This document shows positions 36,267 through 45,664 of a stretch of 64,000 nucleotides of DNA, one piece after another. The notes beneath the pieces are model-generated. The model did no database searches. It had not been told where the DNA came from and saw only the letters and a list, made by a program, of their open reading frames with translations. Position 1 is the stretch's first letter; every line of letters begins with the position of its first letter. The translations under genes and the position numbers were made by a program. Source of the DNA: Ferrimonas balearica (GTDB taxonomy: Bacteria > Pseudomonadota > Gammaproteobacteria > Enterobacterales > Shewanellaceae); NCBI RefSeq assembly GCF_019802055.1, contig NZ_JAHVHW010000004.1, forward strand, positions 124,001-188,000. The letters run 5' to 3'.

Positions 36267-37190
36267 TCAGGGCTGTCGGGCCAACAGCGCCATCACCTCA
36301 TCCCGGATGGGGATGGAGCTTTGCGCGCCCATGCGGGTCACGGAAAGGGCCGCCGCAGCCTGGCCGAAACGGATCGCCTTATCCATCGATTCCCCCTCCA
36401 GCAGCGCGGTCACCATGGCGCCGTTAAAGGTGTCTCCGGCCCCCGTGGTATCCACCGCTTCCACCACAAAACCGGGGATCGACTTCCCTGTGCCACTTTC
36501 GCTCAACCAGACGCCTCGCTTACCCAGGGTGATGATCACCGTCTTGATGCCGAAGCGCTCATGCAGTGCCTGTGCAGCACGATCCGCGTCCTCCAGGGTG
36601 TTGATGGCGATGCCGCTCAGCTGCTCCGCTTCGGTTTCATTGGGGGTCAGGATGTCCACATGCCGCAGCAGACTGTCGGGCAGCGCTCGCGCCGGGGCCG
36701 GGTTCAGCACCACGGTCGTGCCCGCCTCCCGGGCCAGTTCAGCGGCCCGTTCCAGACTTTCAACCGGCGTTTCCAGTTGCAGCAGTAGCAGGTCCGCGTC
36801 GGTGATGCAGTGGTGGTGCGCCAGCACCCGTTCCGGACTCAGCGCGGCGTTCGCGCCGGGCCAGATGCCAATGGTGTTCTCCCCCTGGCTGTCCACGTAG
36901 ATCATCGCCAGGCCGGTGTTGTGGCCCACCACCTCATCGATGGCGGTGGTATCGATGCCATCCGCTTGGAACTGCGCCACCATCTCGGCCCCAATCGCGT
37001 CCTCCCCCACACAGCCAACCAGCGTGGTGCGCGCGCCAAGGCGAGCCGCCGCAACCGCCTGGTTGGCGCCCTTTCCGCCCGCCACGATATCGTACTGCCT
37101 GGCCGTCAGGGTTTCGCCGGGCCGGGGGAAGTGATCCACCTGAGCCACGTGGTCCACATTGATGCTGCCCAAAACGGTGAGTGTTGCCAT
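36267..37190 (-). CDS. rbsK: Ribokinase-like PfkB family sugar kinase
   Basis: Phosphorylates ribose, or a related sugar or nucleoside, with ATP; 307 residues, the length of RbsK. N-terminal substrate motif GSINVDHVAQVDHFPRPGET and GGKGANQAVAAARLGA are typical of ribokinase. The PfkB signature DTTGAGDTFNGA holds the catalytic aspartate and anion hole. TPNETEAEQLSG is the family's metal and nucleotide region. The ATG at 37190 is preceded by an AAGGAA site. No rbs transporter or repressor is next to it, so a salvage role (ribose from nucleosides) is likely. The exact sugar is unproven. Confidence 0.88.
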   Translation of the reverse strand: MATLTVLGSINVDHVAQVDHFPRPGETLTARQYDIVAGGKGANQAVAAARLGARTTLVGCVGEDAIGAEMVAQFQADGIDTTAIDEVVGHNTGLAMIYVDSQGENTIGIWPGANAALSPERVLAHHHCITDADLLLLQLETPVESLERAAELAREAGTTVVLNPAPARALPDSLLRHVDILTPNETEAEQLSGIAINTLEDADRAAQALHERFGIKTVIITLGKRGVWLSESGTGKSIPGFVVEAVDTTGAGDTFNGAMVTALLEGESMDKAIRFGQAAAALSVTRMGAQSSIPIRDEVMALLARQP

Positions 37191-37445
37191 CGAACGGTTT
37201 CCTTATAGCGGCGCGCACTTTGAGTGGGGCTTGTCGCTGATACACACGACGGCTTTGCATAACCCTCGTTCTGGTACAGCGAGCCCAAACCCAAGCGCAG
37301 ACCTTTGAGTGCAATGGCTCGTATTGTAGACCCGGTCATCGATGCAACTGAATGGCAGAGGCGCGATCCCGCTCGCAGTTCCGGGTGATAAGCAGAAGGG
37401 AATATTGAGGAAAGAGAAGGCGTTAGGGCACGGAAAACCGGCACA

Positions 37446-37476
37446 AAAAAGCCCGTGGGGTCTCCCCGCACGGGCA
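37446..37476 (-). terminator. Terminator of the lutABC operon
   Basis: Long stem GCCCGTGgGG / CCcgCACGGGC interrupted by small bulges, with six T following on the minus strand. Confidence 0.85.
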
Positions 37477-37493
37477 AAAGGTCTGCATCGCTG

Positions 37494-38066
37494 TTAACTG
37501 AGCAGGAAAACGGTCATGGAGCTGGCACCGTGGGCGCCAATCACCAAAGCCTGTTCGATGTCCGCGGTTTTGGACGGACCGGCAATAAAGGCACCATGGC
37601 TGCCGGGGGCCAGATCAATGGCCGGCACCGCCTGATGCATGGTCGGGTAGATGGCGTCCGCCTTCACTACCGCCGCCAGGTGCTCGGTGATGTAGGGGGC
37701 CACGCGGTGACCGGTCACGGTGTCCTTTACGAACACGGCGCCATTCTCCGCCACCGCGAACTCAGCGCTGACAAGGGTGTGGTCCACATCGCGCAGGTCA
37801 TGGGCATTGGCGTTCAACTCGCGGTTGCCGCTGATCCCCTCAACCAGACTCATCACCTCATTGCCCTCTTCGATGCGGTCATTCAGGTAGGTCTGAATCG
37901 CCTCCAGGCTATCAACCTTAACCAGAGTGCCACCCACTTTGGCCAGGTTGGCTTCGTATTGGCCGACCAGATCCTCGGTATTGGGCTCGACGTCGATCAC
38001 CGGCAGCGGTTGCTTAGGCAGAGTGATGTGACCCAGGGCTTCCAGAATTTGCTCACGGCTGGACAT
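37494..38066 (-). CDS. lutC: LutC/LldG-like lactate utilisation protein
   Basis: Third subunit of the LutABC (LldEFG) L-lactate oxidation complex, 190 residues. The ATG at 38066 overlaps the lutB stop by one base (TAATG), so translation is coupled; a start at 38096 would sit inside lutB. It has the LUD-domain pattern: FAVAENGAVFVKDT then APYITEHLAAVV and GAFIAGPSKTADIEQALVIGAHG, as in YkgG. It has no cluster cysteines of its own. It is last gene of the operon and is followed by a terminator. Confidence 0.92.
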   Translation of the reverse strand: MSSREQILEALGHITLPKQPLPVIDVEPNTEDLVGQYEANLAKVGGTLVKVDSLEAIQTYLNDRIEEGNEVMSLVEGISGNRELNANAHDLRDVDHTLVSAEFAVAENGAVFVKDTVTGHRVAPYITEHLAAVVKADAIYPTMHQAVPAIDLAPGSHGAFIAGPSKTADIEQALVIGAHGASSMTVFLLS

Positions 38067-39457
38067 TACTTGTTCTCCCGGTTCTTTTTGAACCACTGCT
38101 CAAAGGAGCCGGTGGTGGGGGCTTCAGGCAGTTCACGGTGCTTGGTCCAGGCACCACCAAAAGGCTTCATCAGTGAACCGGGCAGAATCCGCAGGGCACC
38201 ACGGGCCATGCCCATCCCCGCATTCAGCATGGTTTCACTGCCCATAAACTTGCCGACAAACGGCATGTAGCTGCCCTTGCCATAGGGCAGAGTGCCCTGC
38301 TTGGCGTGGATCTTGCGCCAGTGATGGATGATCTGGTCCAGCGGTACCTTGGTGGGGCACACCTTGGTGCAGGAGCCACACAGGGTGCAGGCCCAGGCCA
38401 TGGAGTGGGTCTCATCGTCGCCGGCAGAGACAGCGATGCCGATGGGGCCGGGGATCAGAGCGTTGTAGCTGTAACCGCTGGAACGACGGTATACCGGGCA
38501 GGTGTTGAGGCAGCCGCCACAACGGATGCACTTGTAGGCTTCCGCCAGCAGCTTGTCCTTGAACAGTTTGGTACGGCCGTTGTCCACCATCACAATGTGC
38601 ATCTCGCCGCCGGCTTTCGGGCCTTTGTAGATGGTGTTGTAGGTGGTGCTGGGCTGGCCGGTGGCGTTACGGGCCAGGGTGCGGGTCAGTACGCCAACCG
38701 CGTCCAGGTTCGGCACGATCTTGTCGATGCCCATGCAGTGGATCTGCAGTTTCGGCAGGTTCACACCCATGTCGGCGTTGCCTTCGTTGGTGCACACCAC
38801 CACTGCGCCTTCGCTGGCGATGGCCATGTTCACCCCGGTCAGGGCGGCATCGGCTGTCAGGAAGTGCTCACGCAGGTGGTAACGGGCCTGCTTGGTCAGG
38901 TAGGTGGGGCAGGACGCGCCCTTCTCAGACCCAATCTTGCGGTGGAACAGCTCCCCCACCTCCTCTTTCTTGAGGTGGATGGCCGGCACTACGATGTGGC
39001 TCGGCGGCTGCTCGTTCAGCTGAATGATGCGCTCACCCAGGTCGGTGTCGATCACCTCAATGCCCCGCTCAATCAGGTAGGGGTTGAGGTGACACTCCTC
39101 GGTCAGCATCGATTTGGACTTCACCAGTTTCTTCACCTGGTGCTTGGCCAGCAGGCCATGAACGATCTCGTTGTGCTCCCGCGCGTCTTTCGCCCAGTGC
39201 ACCACGATGCCGTTGTTCCGACAGTTGGCTTCAAACTCCTGCAGGTAGTCCGCCAGGTTTGCCAGAGTGTGGTATTTGATTTCGGAACCGAGCTGCTTAA
39301 CGCGCTCCCACTCATCACCACCGATGCTGTCGGCGGCCAGGTCACGCTTGTGGCGCAAGGTCCACAGTGCTTTGTCGTGCCAGTTCACCCGGTCTTCATC
39401 ACGGTTGAACTTCTCCGCCGCGCTGGCGTGGCTCTCAATCTCACCAATCAGTGCCAT
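38066..39457 (-). CDS. lutB: LutB/LldF-like iron-sulfur lactate oxidation subunit
   Basis: Cytosolic [4Fe-4S] subunit of L-lactate oxidation, 463 residues. An N-terminal LUD domain (~60-290, with SMLTEECHLNPYL and GVNMAIASEGAVVVCTNEGNA) is followed by two ferredoxin motifs, CIRCGGCLNTCPVY near 308 and CTLCGSCTKVCPT near 358, then a C-terminal domain ending in WFKKNRENK. It starts 12 bases after lutA. LutA and LutB carry the redox centres and pass electrons on, probably to quinone. Confidence 0.95.
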   Translation of the reverse strand: MALIGEIESHASAAEKFNRDEDRVNWHDKALWTLRHKRDLAADSIGGDEWERVKQLGSEIKYHTLANLADYLQEFEANCRNNGIVVHWAKDAREHNEIVHGLLAKHQVKKLVKSKSMLTEECHLNPYLIERGIEVIDTDLGERIIQLNEQPPSHIVVPAIHLKKEEVGELFHRKIGSEKGASCPTYLTKQARYHLREHFLTADAALTGVNMAIASEGAVVVCTNEGNADMGVNLPKLQIHCMGIDKIVPNLDAVGVLTRTLARNATGQPSTTYNTIYKGPKAGGEMHIVMVDNGRTKLFKDKLLAEAYKCIRCGGCLNTCPVYRRSSGYSYNALIPGPIGIAVSAGDDETHSMAWACTLCGSCTKVCPTKVPLDQIIHHWRKIHAKQGTLPYGKGSYMPFVGKFMGSETMLNAGMGMARGALRILPGSLMKPFGGAWTKHRELPEAPTTGSFEQWFKKNRENK

Positions 39458-39469
39458 GGGATAGCCTCC

Positions 39470-40213
39470 TTACAGCGCCAGGTTAATGAGCTCTGCGATG
39501 TGCAGAGTCTTGATGGGATGCAGCTGCTTGCGGATCACGCCGTCCAGATGCATCAGACAGGAGGGGTCAAAACCCACCACGTAGGTGGCGCCGGTATCCG
39601 CGTGCGCCTGCGCCTTGTCTTTGCCCATCTTGCCGGAGACCGCGCCCTCATCCAGGGCGAAGGTGCCGCCAAAGCCGCAGCACTCGTCTTTGCGGTCGGG
39701 ATAGACGATGTCGATGCCCTCAATGCGGGACAGCAGGGCTTCCACCTTGTTGTAGCTCTTGCCCTTGGTTTCGGACGGGGTGGCCAGGTCCAGCATGCGA
39801 ATGCCGTGGCAGGACATCTGCAGGCTGATCTTGTGGTTGAAGGGCTTGTTGAAACGCTCCAGGCCGTGGATGTCATGCAGGAATTCGGTCAGCTCCTTGA
39901 GCTTGCCGATCACCGCAGTGGCTTCCGGGCTGCAATCGAACTCGTGGAAGTTCTCCTTGGCCGCCACCAGACAGGAGGCTGCCGGACAAACGATGTAGTC
40001 ACAGTCCACGCCTTTAAAGGCGTTCAGCAGCTTCAGGGTGGTCTTCTTGGCGTCTTCGTAGCAACCTGAGTTGGTCATCGGCTGACCACAGCAGGTTTGC
40101 CCTTTCGGCAGGATCACCTCGTGTCCCAGCTTCTCCAGCAGCTCCACGGTGGCAATGCCCACTTGCGGAACCATATGGTTCACCAGGCAGGGTACAAACA
40201 GGGCGATTTTCAT
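39470..40213 (-). CDS. lutA: LutA/LldE-like lactate oxidation subunit
   Basis: CCG-domain (heterodisulfide-reductase-like) subunit, 247 residues. Three ATG codons follow one another (40219, 40216, 40213); the third has the best distance from the GGAG site and starts MKIALFVPC. Two cysteine-rich repeats are visible: GQTCCGQPMTNSGC with CPAASC, and KDECCGFGGTFA with SCLMH. It is first in lutABC. A LldR/PdhR-type palindrome lies about 200 bases upstream (40406-40422). These proteins replace the flavin LldD enzyme in many bacteria. Confidence 0.94.
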   Translation of the reverse strand: MKIALFVPCLVNHMVPQVGIATVELLEKLGHEVILPKGQTCCGQPMTNSGCYEDAKKTTLKLLNAFKGVDCDYIVCPAASCLVAAKENFHEFDCSPEATAVIGKLKELTEFLHDIHGLERFNKPFNHKISLQMSCHGIRMLDLATPSETKGKSYNKVEALLSRIEGIDIVYPDRKDECCGFGGTFALDEGAVSGKMGKDKAQAHADTGATYVVGFDPSCLMHLDGVIRKQLHPIKTLHIAELINLAL

Positions 40214-40644
40214 CATCATCTCCGCTAATGCATCATTCGCGCGAGAAGCCTCGATCCTTGCCCGCGCACGAGGGATAATTTACCCCTTTCCCCCAGCCTT
40301 AGCGCGGGTTACCAATTTGTAAAACCCGCCTATGCGCAGCCCACTCGCAACATCCGTGCAACCTCCCGGATAACCGCCGGAGATCCACCCATTAACACTA
40401 GCGCAATCCGGTCAGACCAATTCGGGCCCAGATGTTTCTAGGATGTATGTAGCGCGATAACCCATCGTTAACATGGGCCGTGCGATTTTTGTTCATTTGT
40501 GCGGGGCGCATCACGCTTTTTCGGAAGGTTTCGATAAGACACGCTTTTGTTGAACGTGGCGGTGACTTTTGATCGAGTCAGATTGTCCCGGCCGATTCGG
40601 AGAAACCGTCGTTAACATGGTGATAATGGTGTTCGAACCCCAAT
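40214..40644. other. Promoter gap upstream of lutABC
   Basis: About 430 bases without a gene, AT-rich in parts and carrying the GntR-type operator. A CGTTAACATG motif occurs twice (40467-40476 and 40611-40620), on the same strand and about 144 bases apart. Confidence 0.5.
40406..40422 (-). promoter_or_regulatory. LldR/PdhR-type operator upstream of lutABC
   Basis: AATTGGTCTGACCGGAT on the minus strand has the TTGGTnnnACC core bound by FCD-type GntR regulators (LldR, PdhR). A similar GGTCTCACC site precedes lldP, so one regulator may govern both operons. Confidence 0.6.
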
Positions 40645-40673
40645 AAAAAAGGGGCCCGCTTGGGCCCCTTTTT
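40645..40673 (-). terminator. Terminator of lldP-dld
   Basis: Stem GGGGCCC / GGGCCCC flanked by A- and T-runs, six T on the minus strand. It lies 16 bases past the dld stop. Confidence 0.9.
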
Positions 40674-40688
40674 GCTGCTCAATCTGCC

Positions 40689-43529
40689 TTAATGGCGCGC
40701 TTTCGGTTTGGAGGCACGGTCCAGCAGAGTGAGGATGTTTTTGTAGGGAATGCCGGAGTGGGTGGTCAAACCCACTTCACAGGTGGCAGAAACGGAGTAA
40801 CCGCTGGTGCAACCCTTGTCCTTGGTTTCCTCTTTCAGGTGACGCAGGCCGTGCTCGTTCAACTCGGGGAAGTTCATGCCCCGGTTGCCCGCCATACCAC
40901 AGCAGCCCACCTTCTCAGGCACCACCACTTCGGTGGCGCAGAGTTCCGCCAGACCCACCAGGTCGCCCACAATGCCCAGCTTGCGGCAGGTGCAGGTGGG
41001 GTGCACGGCGATCTTCTCTTCGATCTTGGTGATTTCGAGACGCTCCACCAGGAACTGCATGGCAAACTCCTCCGGGCCCAACAGCTTCAGACGCTTGTCG
41101 CAAGCGCGACGCATCCGCTCCAGACAGGCGGTGGTCTCCACCAGAATCGGGTATTCGCCGTTGTTGGAAACCTCCAGCAGCCAGGTGGAGAGTTCGTCGG
41201 ACTTGCGGTCCGCCTGCTCATTGTGGCCGTAGGATTCCCACGGCTGGCCACAGCACAGCCCCTTGGGTTTGTGACCGCTCACCATCTCCAGACCGGCTTT
41301 TTCAAACAGGCCCTTGATGGTTTCCGGAATGGAGCGCTGGTCCTCATGTTTGGGCGAAGTGCCCATCATGCGGTTGAGACAGGCCGGGAAGTACACCGCC
41401 TTCACGTCACCCTTGGTCTTCAGCTCCGGCAGCGCCTTACCGCGCTTGGGCATCCCTTCAGACCACTGCGGAATCGGCAGGCCGGTCTTACGCAGCCCCT
41501 TGGTGATGCCGCTGATCGCCTTGTCGCCAATGACGGCACGGGTCACATCGGTGGCGCCCAGCGCAAAGCGGGCTACCGACTCCAGTGAGCCGAACTTGTT
41601 GGCGGTGAAGTCAGAGATCTTCTTATCGCCTTCGGTCGCCGCTTCTGCACGCAGCACTTTCACGAACTTGCCGGTGTCGATGCCCATCGGACAGCCGGTC
41701 TTACACAGACCATCCGCCGCACAGGTATCCAGCGCAAAGTAGGGATACTGCTTCTTCAGGTCTGCCAGCACTTCCGGCTCAGCACCGGTGGTTTCCAGCG
41801 TCTTCATCACACGGGCTACCGCAGTGCGCTGACGGGGCGACAGAGTCAGACCGTGAGCCACACAGTGCGCCTCGCAGAAACCACACTCGATGCACTTATC
41901 CACGATATCGTGCACGGTCGGCAGCGGCTTAAAGCCCTTGGCGTGGCAATCCGGGTCGTCGTTGATGATCACGCCGGGGTTCAGAATGCCCGCCGGGTCC
42001 ATCACTTGCTTGACCCGGGCCATCAGGGCGTAGATCTCGCTGCCCCACTCCTTCTCAACGAAGGAGGCCATGCCGAAGCCGGTGCCGTGCTCCGCTTTCA
42101 GAGAGCCATCGTACTTCACCGCCACCAGGTCAACCATCTCCTGCATAAAGCGGTCGAAGCGGTCGATCTCCGCCTGGGTGCTGAAGTCCTGAGAGAAGAT
42201 GACGTGGTAGTTGCCTTCCAGCGCGTGGCCGTAGATCACCGCATCGTTGTAGCCGTGCTCGAAGGAGAGCGCCTGCAGGTCCAGGGTGGCCTGGGGCAGC
42301 ACCTCGATGGGGAAGGCGATGTCCTCAATCACACAGGAGGTGCCTGCCGGACGCATGGAGCCCGCCAGCGGGAAGACCGCCTTACGGATCGCCCACATGT
42401 TGGCAATCTCAGCTGCATCCTGGGTGAACTCAACCGGACGATAGAGACCATGCTTGGCCATGATGGCGCCCATCTTGGCAATGTTGGCGTCGATCTGCTC
42501 CTGGCTCATGCCGAAGGTTTCGAACAGTACCGCCGTAACGTCCTTATGGATCTCGTTCAGGAACTCCGGCGTCTGGTACTTGGAGGCCGCTACGGCCTTC
42601 AGTGCAAAGTTGTCCAGCAGCTCGGCGGCGTTGGTCTCATCAAAGGCATCGCGACGCAGCTCCACAATCGCTTCACAGGCGCCCTTCAGGGAGTCGAAGT
42701 AGACCATGGCGGAAGCGGAGTGGGTGGCTTTGGGCACGCTCTTCATGGTCACTTCGGACATAAAGCCCAGGGTGCCTTCAGAGCCCACCATCAGGTGCAG
42801 CAGGATGTCGAACGGGTCGCTGTAATCGACAAAGGCATTCATGCCGTAGCCGGTCACGTTCTTGATGGAGTACTTGCGCTTGATGCGCTCCACCAGGGCT
42901 TCGTCCGCCATGATGGTGTCACGGATCTCCGCCAGCCCCTCCAGCACCTCAGGGTGCTTCAGGGAGAACTCAGCGCGGCTCTTGTCACAGCCGGTGTCCA
43001 GCACGGTGCCATCCGCCAGCACAATGCGGGCGGCGTCGATCAGACGATAGGCATTTTGGTGGGTACCGCAGTTCATGCCGGAGGCGTTGTTGGCCACAAT
43101 GCCACCCACCATGGCGGAGGCGATGGTGGCCGGGTCCGGACCAAACTTCCAGCCCAGGGGGGCCAGGATCTGGTTCACCTTGGCGCCAATCACGCCCGGC
43201 TGAAGCTTGATGCGGGCACCGTCGTCCAGCACCTGATGCTGGGTCCAGTGGGCACCGGCCACCATCAGCACGGAATCGGACAGGGCCTGACCGCACAGGG
43301 CGGTACCGGCGGCGCGGAAGGTCACCGGCGTTTTGGCCAGATGGCACTCCGCCAGGGCCGCAGCCACTTCCGCTTCGGTTTTGGGATGGAGAACCATCTG
43401 GGGGCGCTTCTGATAGAAGGAGGCGTCCGTTCCCCACGCCACGCGGCGCAGGTTATCGGTGTAGATGCGATCTTGCTCAAGGATCTGCGACAATTTGTCG
43501 GCCAGGACACTCATGTTTGACTGCAACAT
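40689..43529 (-). CDS. dld: FAD/iron-sulfur D-lactate dehydrogenase (Dld-II type)
   Basis: Quinone-linked D-lactate oxidase of the form first described in Shewanella, 946 residues. The ATG at 43529 follows an AGGAAG site; an upstream start at 43568 would lack one. The order is an FAD-binding PCMH domain (~25-250, AAGTALCGQALSDSVLM, GPDPATIASAMVGGIVANNASGM), FAD-oxidase C domain (~260-530), a ferredoxin-like segment with CIECGFCEAHC (near 555) and CAADGLCKTGCPMG, then two CCG-type domains (GLCCGQPWES; VGCCGMAGNRG). It may also accept other 2-hydroxy acids. It lies 80 bases after lldP and is probably cotranscribed with it. Confidence 0.93.
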   Translation of the reverse strand: MLQSNMSVLADKLSQILEQDRIYTDNLRRVAWGTDASFYQKRPQMVLHPKTEAEVAAALAECHLAKTPVTFRAAGTALCGQALSDSVLMVAGAHWTQHQVLDDGARIKLQPGVIGAKVNQILAPLGWKFGPDPATIASAMVGGIVANNASGMNCGTHQNAYRLIDAARIVLADGTVLDTGCDKSRAEFSLKHPEVLEGLAEIRDTIMADEALVERIKRKYSIKNVTGYGMNAFVDYSDPFDILLHLMVGSEGTLGFMSEVTMKSVPKATHSASAMVYFDSLKGACEAIVELRRDAFDETNAAELLDNFALKAVAASKYQTPEFLNEIHKDVTAVLFETFGMSQEQIDANIAKMGAIMAKHGLYRPVEFTQDAAEIANMWAIRKAVFPLAGSMRPAGTSCVIEDIAFPIEVLPQATLDLQALSFEHGYNDAVIYGHALEGNYHVIFSQDFSTQAEIDRFDRFMQEMVDLVAVKYDGSLKAEHGTGFGMASFVEKEWGSEIYALMARVKQVMDPAGILNPGVIINDDPDCHAKGFKPLPTVHDIVDKCIECGFCEAHCVAHGLTLSPRQRTAVARVMKTLETTGAEPEVLADLKKQYPYFALDTCAADGLCKTGCPMGIDTGKFVKVLRAEAATEGDKKISDFTANKFGSLESVARFALGATDVTRAVIGDKAISGITKGLRKTGLPIPQWSEGMPKRGKALPELKTKGDVKAVYFPACLNRMMGTSPKHEDQRSIPETIKGLFEKAGLEMVSGHKPKGLCCGQPWESYGHNEQADRKSDELSTWLLEVSNNGEYPILVETTACLERMRRACDKRLKLLGPEEFAMQFLVERLEITKIEEKIAVHPTCTCRKLGIVGDLVGLAELCATEVVVPEKVGCCGMAGNRGMNFPELNEHGLRHLKEETKDKGCTSGYSVSATCEVGLTTHSGIPYKNILTLLDRASKPKARH

Positions 43530-43609
43530 GTGATCTTCCTTTGTTTTTCTGCTCACAAAAGACAACAAAGCCGGGCGCGAACCCGGCTATTGTTTGGCTT
43601 ACTGATTCC

Positions 43610-45283
43610 TCAGAAGCCACCCCAAATGAAGGCGATGGTACCGGCGACCATGGCGTAGCCCAGCGCAACCGGCAGGGTCTTACGGATGATCTCGGACTCA
43701 CGTCCGGCCATGCCCACAACGGTCGCTGCCGCCACAACATTCATCACACACATCATGTTACCGGCGTTGGCACCAATGCCCTGCAGGGCCAGTACCAGCG
43801 CGTGGTTCATGCCGATGTTGTCCGCCACACCATACTGCAGGCCGGAGAACATCATGTTGGAGAAGGTGGCAGAGCCGGACAGGAAGGCACCGAAGATGCC
43901 CACAACCGGCGCCATCCAGGCCCATACTGCGCCCATGGAACCCGCCAGCAGTTCCGCCAGCTGGTTCGGCATGGATTCCAGACCTGCGGCGTTGGTGCCG
44001 GAGTTCAGGAAGATCTTCACCATGGGAACAGACGCACCCAGGGAGATGATGGTGGGGACCATGGATTTGCAGGAACTGGTGAAGCTGTGCTTAAAGGCGT
44101 GGGGTTTCATCTTGAAGATGAAGTAGCCCAGGATACACACGGTCACGAAGAAGGCGCCCGGCGCGTACAGCGTCTGGAAGCCCGCCTTGAGATTGGTGCC
44201 CAGCAGTTCGGTCCAGCCGATGTTGAAGCTCAGCAGGAAGGATTTCAGCGGAGCCACAGTACGGGACAGCACCAGCAGAGCCGCCATCACCAGGTAGGGG
44301 GTCCAGGCCGCGATCTGGGAGATCTCGTTCTTGGTGGCCGCCGCGCCAACAGACTGGGGCTCACCCACAGGCTTGTCGTCGCTCTTGGCGTCGTTGTCAG
44401 CAAAGTCATGCCAGGGCTGGCTCGGCAGCAGGAAGCCTTTCTTGGCAGCCGGAATCACAATGGCCATGCCAATCAGCGCACCGATCACAGAGGGGAATTC
44501 CGGACCCGCGATGAAGTTGATGGTCCAGGCCGGGATGGTGAACGCCAGACCGGCGAACAGCGCAAATTTCCAGATGGCCAGACCTTCGGCGAAGGACTTG
44601 TTGCGACCGAAGAAGCCGGTCAATACCGCTACCAGTACCAGAGGGATCAGGGTACCGGTCACCAGATCGATGGTGATCATGTGCATGGCGATAAAGCGAG
44701 CGTAGTCAGCGAAGCTGCCACCGTGCTCGGCGATCTGAGCCGCTGCCATGGAAACCCCACCCTCCATCAGGCCCTGCTCCATACCGAACAGCACCGGCAG
44801 ACCGATGGCACCGAAGGATACGGAAGTGGAGTCGGCGATCAGCGCAACAACGGCTGCGGCTACCGGCGGAACACCCAGCAGCACCAGCAGGGGAGCGCCA
44901 ATGGCGGCCGGGGTGCCGAAGCCAGCGGAACCTTCAATGAAGGAGCCGAACAGCCAGCAGATGATGATCACCTGAACCCGCGCGTCCGCACTGATGTTGG
45001 TGAAACCGGCGCGGATGGTGTCCATCGCTCCGGAATTCTTCAGGGTGTTCAGCAGGAAAATCGCGCCGAAGATGATGGAGAGGGGCGTCAGCGCGGAGAG
45101 AAAGCCTTCCACGACAGAAGCCATCAGCATGGTGCTGTCCATCTTCCATACGAAGAAGGCCACCAGGCCGGTCAGCACGGCGGAGATGGGCATGGCACGG
45201 GATGCGGGCATCCGCATCAGCACCAGGAACACCAGCACCGAGATTACCGGCGTCAGCGTCGCCAGAGTTTGAATGAGGGTCAC
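43610..45283 (-). CDS. lldP: Lactate permease
   Basis: Proton-coupled lactate importer of the LctP family, 557 residues (E. coli LldP 551), with about 13 hydrophobic helices. Family segments seen are PLSIIFGAIFLLNTLKNSGAMDTIRAGF, WLFGSFIEGSAGFGTPAAIGAPLLV and the C-terminal GIFGAFLSGSATFSNMMFSGLQ. The start is GTG with an AGGACAAGG site. It is first gene of lldP-dld. A GGTCTCACC palindrome lies 230 bases upstream. It provides substrate for Dld-II and LutABC. Confidence 0.96.
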   Translation of the reverse strand: MTLIQTLATLTPVISVLVFLVLMRMPASRAMPISAVLTGLVAFFVWKMDSTMLMASVVEGFLSALTPLSIIFGAIFLLNTLKNSGAMDTIRAGFTNISADARVQVIIICWLFGSFIEGSAGFGTPAAIGAPLLVLLGVPPVAAAVVALIADSTSVSFGAIGLPVLFGMEQGLMEGGVSMAAAQIAEHGGSFADYARFIAMHMITIDLVTGTLIPLVLVAVLTGFFGRNKSFAEGLAIWKFALFAGLAFTIPAWTINFIAGPEFPSVIGALIGMAIVIPAAKKGFLLPSQPWHDFADNDAKSDDKPVGEPQSVGAAATKNEISQIAAWTPYLVMAALLVLSRTVAPLKSFLLSFNIGWTELLGTNLKAGFQTLYAPGAFFVTVCILGYFIFKMKPHAFKHSFTSSCKSMVPTIISLGASVPMVKIFLNSGTNAAGLESMPNQLAELLAGSMGAVWAWMAPVVGIFGAFLSGSATFSNMMFSGLQYGVADNIGMNHALVLALQGIGANAGNMMCVMNVVAAATVVGMAGRESEIIRKTLPVALGYAMVAGTIAFIWGGF

Positions 45284-45664
45284 AACCTTGTCCTCTTTAT
45301 AGTCACTCGCGTGTTTATTTTATGTTCGTTTCCCATTCCCGATAGCAGAATGGAGCGAGATCGTTTCAAAAAGACGCGATCGGCAGGCAGGAGCTCCATA
45401 CACGGGCCTGGGCGAGAGGATTCTTCCAGTCACCCCCATGTATTTCTGTGATGCAGATCACCCGGACTGTAATACATGCTCGCATGAATGGCCCTCAGTT
45501 GAGCGAGATCAAAAGGTCTCACCAATGTTGCCCGCTCGTTTCATTTCGTTCACATTTAACTCAATTCATTGTTTTTTAGAGTATTTATGGGCCATTTCGG
45601 AAATATTTGTTCTGTACCACGGAAATTACACCGAGTGCATTTCAAACAAATTGGTCAACTCGGA
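45284..45664. other. Promoter gap upstream of lldP
   Basis: About 380 bases, AT-rich between 45540 and 45660, with no gene. It carries the GntR-type operator at 45511-45526 and presumably the lldP promoter. Confidence 0.5.
45511..45526 (+). promoter_or_regulatory. LldR/PdhR-type operator upstream of lldP
   Basis: AAAAGGTCTCACCAAT keeps the GGTnnnACC core, and its right arm (ACCAAT) matches that of the lutABC site. Confidence 0.55.

Noticed and set aside
34771-36900. A 709-codon plus-strand frame over hcp
   Set aside because: It is a shadow of hcp and of the ribokinase-like gene, both of which have all family motifs on the minus strand.
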